Below, one piece after another: positions 6,716 to 9,534 of a stretch of DNA of 9,534 nucleotides (its first letter is position 1; every line of letters begins with the position of its first letter). A program made the translations under genes and the position numbers. Under the pieces are notes generated by a model. The model had not been told where the DNA came from and ran no database searches. It saw only the letters and a list, made by a program, of their open reading frames with translations. Origin of the DNA: Geobacter sp. GTDB taxonomy: Bacteria > Desulfobacterota > Desulfuromonadia > Geobacterales > Geobacteraceae. The DNA is taken from the NCBI GenBank assembly GCA_003857395.1, contig RPRC01000221.1:1-9534 (forward strand), read 5' to 3'.

Positions 6716-7801
6716 TCAGTTTAAAACAACAGGGAGATAGATTGCGACACTTGTTCCAAGGTTTTTTCTGCTCACGATTTCGAACAAGCCATCATGGGAC
6801 TGCACAACCTCCCGCGTCAGAAACAGCCCAAACCCGCGCCCTTTTCCCATATCCCTCCCTTCCGGAGAATCCGAGGACACAGGCAAGACGTCTCGCGCCA
6901 TCCCCACCCCTCTGTCGGCAATAGTGATGCGTATGAAGTCACGATGATCACGCCGGGAAGTCTCTGTCTTCAGCCTGATTTCCCCACCCTCAGCCATGGC
7001 TTCGAGAGCGTTGTTAACAACGTTCATCACGGCGTGCTCCAGATGGAAAGAATCTGCGCTGACAGGTGGAAGCGAGGCGAATTCGGTGACAAAGGTTACA
7101 TTTTTTGCATACCCCTGAAACTTGCTTACGGCCAGTATCCGCTGAAGCATTTCATTAACGTCCAGGACTTCGAATGTAGTCTCCATCATGGAGGTGCTGA
7201 GAAACTTGGTGATAAAGCCGTCAAGCCTGGAAATTTCTTCCTCAATTATGCCCGCGAACTCAACAAGTGTCGGGTCCCCGCTCAAAGTGTCTTTCAAGTA
7301 AACCACCGCACCTTTAATAGCATTGAGCGGGTTACGCACCCCATGGGCCAACGCAGCGGAACTCTTTCCGATATCGATGAGTCGCCGCTCTTTCCAAGCG
7401 CTGTCCGGGCAGTCAGCGAAGGAAACAGCCTCCCGGATGATTTCAGCACCGAAAACAGCGCCTGTGCTATCCTGCAATGGGGTAACGCTGATATCAGCCT
7501 GGATTTTTCCGCAGAAGCAAGCAGTCTGATGTCCCCGAAGATACAGGGGAATTCCTTCCCTCAGAACGTTTTGCACAGCATCATCACCATTTTCCAGGAA
7601 AATCGGGAAGAAACGCTGATAGGGTTGTCCCACCATCCCTGCGGAGATTACGTCCCCTGCCTCACCCTGCAGCCTGCTGACGGATTGAATGATCAGGTTT
7701 AAGCAGACAGTAAATTTTATAGTATCCATGGTTTTCATCCGGAATCGGTTCTGTTTCGCCTTGGCTGTGTCAATCCGCGAGCTTGTTTGTGCTGCGTACA
7801 T
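6716..7801 (-). CDS. soluble PAS-domain sensor histidine kinase (NtrB-like)
   Basis: Probable partner kinase of the response regulator that follows it. The open frame gives 361 aa with no membrane segment, so sensing is cytoplasmic. A PAS-like domain covers about residues 25-125 (VGQPYQRFFP; ISVTPLQDSTGAVFGAE). A HisKA domain follows with H-box ALAHGVRNPLNAIKG and His153. The ATPase domain has the N-box HAVMNVVNNALEAM, G1 ADRGVGMA (Asp296) and G2 GKGRGFGLFLT. The residue after the phosphoacceptor His is Gly, where Glu or Asp is usual and acts as general base in HisKA kinases, so activity may be altered. The start is uncertain: ATG 7801, ATG 7738 and ATG 7729 all lack a good ribosome site, and the PAS pattern begins only at residue 25. 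It does not resemble the multi-membrane-span PrsK kinase of PEP-CTERM systems. Confidence 0.92.
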   Translation of the reverse strand: MYAAQTSSRIDTAKAKQNRFRMKTMDTIKFTVCLNLIIQSVSRLQGEAGDVISAGMVGQPYQRFFPIFLENGDDAVQNVLREGIPLYLRGHQTACFCGKIQADISVTPLQDSTGAVFGAEIIREAVSFADCPDSAWKERRLIDIGKSSAALAHGVRNPLNAIKGAVVYLKDTLSGDPTLVEFAGIIEEEISRLDGFITKFLSTSMMETTFEVLDVNEMLQRILAVSKFQGYAKNVTFVTEFASLPPVSADSFHLEHAVMNVVNNALEAMAEGGEIRLKTETSRRDHRDFIRITIADRGVGMARDVLPVSSDSPEGRDMGKGRGFGLFLTREVVQSHDGLFEIVSRKNLGTSVAIYLPVVLN

Positions 7802-7813
7802 TTAAGAGTTCTG

Positions 7814-7842
7814 AATTTACATTAACTTTATCTTTTTGTCAA
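7814..7842 (-). promoter_or_regulatory. sigma-70-type promoter of the kinase-regulator operon
   Basis: On the minus strand, TTGACA (7842-7837) and TAAATT (7819-7814) are separated by 17 nt. The -35 is a perfect match and the -10 matches 4 of 6. The start point would fall near 7807, about 6 nt before ATG 7801 or about 70 nt before the alternative start at 7738. Confidence 0.6.
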
Positions 7843-8261
7843 AACCTAAGGTTAATCAACATATTAGTAGCATAGATCAGGCAGAGAATGCTTGATAGAT
7901 ACAGGAGCGACTTCTGCAAGGGGGCTGCTTCACCCAGCATACCGGCACCCCCTCATGACCACGCAGGTAACCTCATTGTAAAACGGCCATAATTTCCGTT
8001 TCGGCGGCGAGTCAGGACGACTTGAGACATTAGTTTGGGGATAAACTCGCAGGGCATATTCTGCCAATAGCGATTTTTTCTTTTCGCACTATGGACCGGT
8101 GTGTTATAACCGACTAAATTTTTTAGCTCTTTTACGATATATCCACACAGGTGACACAATCTCGTCAATTCCGTTGAGCTCTTTACCCAGAACAGGACAG
8201 TACATACAGACACCATAGAGTCTCGGAGAAATCCAGCAGCAGAGTGCTTGTAGGAGGACAC
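7843..8261. other. divergent intergenic spacer without recognised gene
   Basis: About 0.42 kb lie between the kinase promoter and the ACT-domain gene. A minus-strand frame of 168 codons (8459-7953) crosses it but extends into the ACT gene on the opposite strand and has no family-like motif, so it is not called. I saw no convincing promoter for the plus-strand ACT/deformylase pair, only a ribosome site at 8252-8257. A small dyad AACCT-A-AGGTT (7843-7853) abuts the kinase -35 element. Confidence 0.5.
8252..8257 (+). promoter_or_regulatory. ribosome binding site of the ACT-domain gene
   Basis: AGGAGG, 4 nt before ATG 8262. It settles the start: the frame is open from GTG 8244, but that start would place this site inside the coding sequence. 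Confidence 0.88.
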
Positions 8262-8825
8262 ATGGCAGAAAGCGGAGATGCCGCAGTTCACTTTGCGGTA
8301 ACGATTATTGGCAAAGACAGCCCGGGGATTGTGGCCGGCGCAGCCGAAGTCCTGTTCCGTCTCGGCTGCAATATTGAGGATTCCAGCAGCACCATGCTGG
8401 GCGGCGAATTCGCCATGATCTTGATTGTCTCCCACAAAAAGCCCTTCAGCAAGGCCCAACTTCTTGAAGAGTTCAAGGTATTTTGTGAAGCGATGCAGCT
8501 TTCCGTTTTTGTCAGAATCCTGTCGAAAGGCGAAATCCGTTTCGAAATGCCTTCCGGAGAAATCTGCATGGTATCCGTGTACGGCTCGGACCAGCCGGGA
8601 ATTGTCTACCGGGTAACGAAGGAACTGGCAGCACGGAAGATCAATATCAGTGACATGAACACCAAGCTGATCGGGACGCCGGAGGAGCCGCTCTACGTTC
8701 TGATGCTTGAAGCGGTGCTTCCTGAGGGAATCGATGTCGAGGATGTCAGCCGTCTGCTGGAAAAACTGAAAAAGGAGCTCAAAGTGGAAATCGGGGTCAG
8801 ATCAGTAACTCCGGTATCCCTCTAA
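8262..8825 (+). CDS. tandem ACT-domain protein, GcvR-like
   Basis: A 187-aa cytoplasmic protein consisting of two ACT domains. ACT1 (about residues 10-85) begins AVTIIGKDSPGIVAGAAEVL and continues LGCNIEDSSSTMLGGEFAM. ACT2 (about 100-180) begins VSVYGSDQPGIVYRVTKELA and continues INISDMNTKLIG. The DxPGIV signature at the first strand-helix turn of each domain is typical of ligand-binding ACT folds. The arrangement and length match the GcvR family, where the E. coli member represses the glycine cleavage system by acting on GcvA. No GcvA or DNA-binding domain is present here, so an amino-acid-sensing role is inferred and the target is unknown. The start at ATG 8262 is supported by AGGAGG. Peptide deformylase follows after 4 nt, so they are cotranscribed. 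Confidence 0.92.
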   Translation: MAESGDAAVHFAVTIIGKDSPGIVAGAAEVLFRLGCNIEDSSSTMLGGEFAMILIVSHKKPFSKAQLLEEFKVFCEAMQLSVFVRILSKGEIRFEMPSGEICMVSVYGSDQPGIVYRVTKELAARKINISDMNTKLIGTPEEPLYVLMLEAVLPEGIDVEDVSRLLEKLKKELKVEIGVRSVTPVSL

Positions 8826-8829
8826 ATCA

Positions 8830-9336
8830 ATGCCTGCCCGTACAATTCTCATCTATCCACATCTGGGGCTGAAAGAGGTCTGTGCTCCCATCACTTCGAT
8901 TGAAGATGGCGTCAGGTCTTTGATCCAGGACCTCATCGACACCATGCACGCCGGACCGGGTTCCGTTGGTGTAGCAGCCCCCCAGATCGGAACTGTCCGG
9001 AGAGTCTGCGTAGTCGATGTGTCGAAAAGCAAATTGGGGAAGGACAACAACCACGGTCTCCTGGTGATGATCAATCCTGAAATAATCCGGCGTGAGGGGG
9101 CTTCCGTCATGCGAGAGGGCTGCATGAGTGTTCCCGATTACACGGGAGACGTGGAGCGTTCCGTGGAAATTACTCTCCGTTTTCAGGACGAAAACGGAGA
9201 GGTTCGCGAGATAGAGTCTTCCGGCTTTGAGGCGGTTGCGATACAGCATGAAATCGACCACCTTGACGGTCTGTTATTCCTTGACCGGATCACCTCTCTG
9301 AAAACAGGGCTGTTCCGGCGAAAGAATTACAAATAG
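8830..9336 (+). CDS. def: peptide deformylase
   Basis: A 168-aa metalloenzyme that removes the formyl group from the initiator Met of new proteins at the ribosome. All three family motifs are present. Motif 1 is SVGVAAPQ (45-52; consensus GxGLAAPQ, with Ser for the first Gly and Val for Leu). Motif 2 is EGCMS with metal ligand Cys98. Motif 3 is QHEIDHLDG with metal ligands His140 and His144 and catalytic Glu141. The length is normal. The ATG lies 4 nt after the TAA of the ACT gene and has no Shine-Dalgarno sequence, so translation probably depends on ribosomes finishing the upstream gene. The C-terminus ends RRKNYK. The methionyl-tRNA formyltransferase gene that often adjoins def is not in the window; the sequence after the stop is repeats. 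Confidence 0.97.
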   Translation: MPARTILIYPHLGLKEVCAPITSIEDGVRSLIQDLIDTMHAGPGSVGVAAPQIGTVRRVCVVDVSKSKLGKDNNHGLLVMINPEIIRREGASVMREGCMSVPDYTGDVERSVEITLRFQDENGEVREIESSGFEAVAIQHEIDHLDGLLFLDRITSLKTGLFRRKNYK

Positions 9337-9349
9337 TTTTGAAACTATT
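9332..9349. repeat. short dyad spanning the def stop codon
   Basis: AATAGTTT (9332-9339) and AAACTATT (9342-9349) are perfect 8-bp arms around TG. The def stop TAG lies inside the left arm. In RNA it would form a 7-bp A/U-rich stem with loop UUGA. No U-run follows, so it is at best a weak terminator. Confidence 0.4.
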
Positions 9350-9382
9350 CAGTCTGAAGCCAAAAGCTATAACCCCACCTGT

Positions 9383-9405
9383 CCTCCCCTTACAGTAAGG
9401 GGAGG
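9383..9405. repeat. C/G-rich inverted repeat (REP-like hairpin)
   Basis: CCTCCCCTTAC (9383-9393) and GTAAGGGGAGG (9395-9405) are perfect 11-bp arms around a single A. No T-run follows. It may stabilise or end the ACT-def mRNA, and its arm sequence is close to the hairpin at 67-89. Confidence 0.7.
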
Positions 9406-9458
9406 GACGACACATTGCGATGCTGCAGGCACTTCCAGATGAAGTCAATTCTTACGTA

Positions 9459-9481
9459 CCCCCTCTTAAGTTAAGAGGGGG
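9459..9481. repeat. C/G-rich inverted repeat (REP-like hairpin)
   Basis: CCCCCTCTTAA (9459-9469) and TTAAGAGGGGG (9471-9481) are perfect 11-bp arms around a single G, followed by ACAGGGGGG. It has the same design as 9383-9405 but a different arm sequence. Nothing further was recognised in 9482-9534. Confidence 0.7.
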
Positions 9482-9534
9482 ACAGGGGGGTATAACCTGC
9501 TAACATAGGTAACAAATAAACCTGTGGACATGGG

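Noticed and set aside
6794..7702. 302-codon plus-strand frame
   Set aside because: Antisense to the histidine kinase, whose H, N, G1 and G2 boxes are all intact; no recognisable domain in the plus frame.
7843..7853. AACCT-A-AGGTT next to the kinase -35, sharing CCTAAGG with dyad site 2
   Set aside because: Only the inner seven bases match; the outer TGTTT/AAACA arms that define the operator are absent, so autoregulation is not supported.
8034..8052. Possible sigma-54 site (TGGGGATAAACTCGCA) upstream of the ACT gene
   Set aside because: Only GG, GC and a few positions match, it lies over 200 nt from the gene, and there is no enhancer-like dyad nearby.
7953..8459. 168-codon minus-strand frame crossing the divergent spacer and the ACT gene
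   Set aside because: It overlaps the well-supported ACT-domain gene antisense, shows no family motif, and has no convincing ribosome site or promoter.

Overview
The window looks like chromosomal DNA from a Geobacteraceae-type member of the Desulfuromonadales. This is an inference from the genes: a PrsT-like TPR lipoprotein with a PEP-CTERM-type polyprenyl glycosylphosphotransferase, sigma-54 control, an NtrC/NtrB-type pair, a tandem-ACT protein next to peptide deformylase, and short C/G-rich hairpin repeats between genes. No taxonomic marker is present, so the assignment is moderate.

Layout. Positions 1-191 are intergenic, with a C/G-rich hairpin (67-89) and an array of about 11 octamers (104-191) that runs into the stop codon of the first gene. 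Positions 190-4584 hold a tight three-gene minus-strand operon. In transcription order it encodes a small degenerate receiver protein (4584-4204), a PrsT-like lipoprotein of about two dozen TPRs (4211-1548, TTG start) and an undecaprenyl-phosphate sugar phosphotransferase (1551-190). All junctions overlap, by 8 nt and by an ATGA. Positions 4585-5283 are a 0.7 kb regulatory region with a strong sigma-54 -24/-12 match (4599-4614) and three copies of the dyad TGTTTCC-N3-GGAAACA centred at 4830, 4887 and 4950. Positions 5284-7801 hold a minus-strand soluble PAS histidine kinase followed by a sigma-54-activating response regulator, with a sigma-70-like promoter upstream. Positions 7802-8261 are a divergent spacer. 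Positions 8262-9336 hold a plus-strand pair: a GcvR-like tandem-ACT protein and peptide deformylase. Positions 9337-9534 carry two more long hairpin repeats.

How it fits together (inference). The kinase phosphorylates the response regulator, which binds the three dyads as enhancers and activates RpoN polymerase at 4599-4614. This switches on an exopolysaccharide operon consisting of an initiating transferase (sugar-1-phosphate onto undecaprenyl phosphate), a large TPR lipoprotein and a receiver-like protein without a phosphoacceptor Asp. The most notable points are this readable enhancer/promoter architecture, the pseudo-receiver as first gene, and a predicted start point only about 4 nt from its ATG. 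The ACT/deformylase pair appears to be an unrelated housekeeping neighbour.
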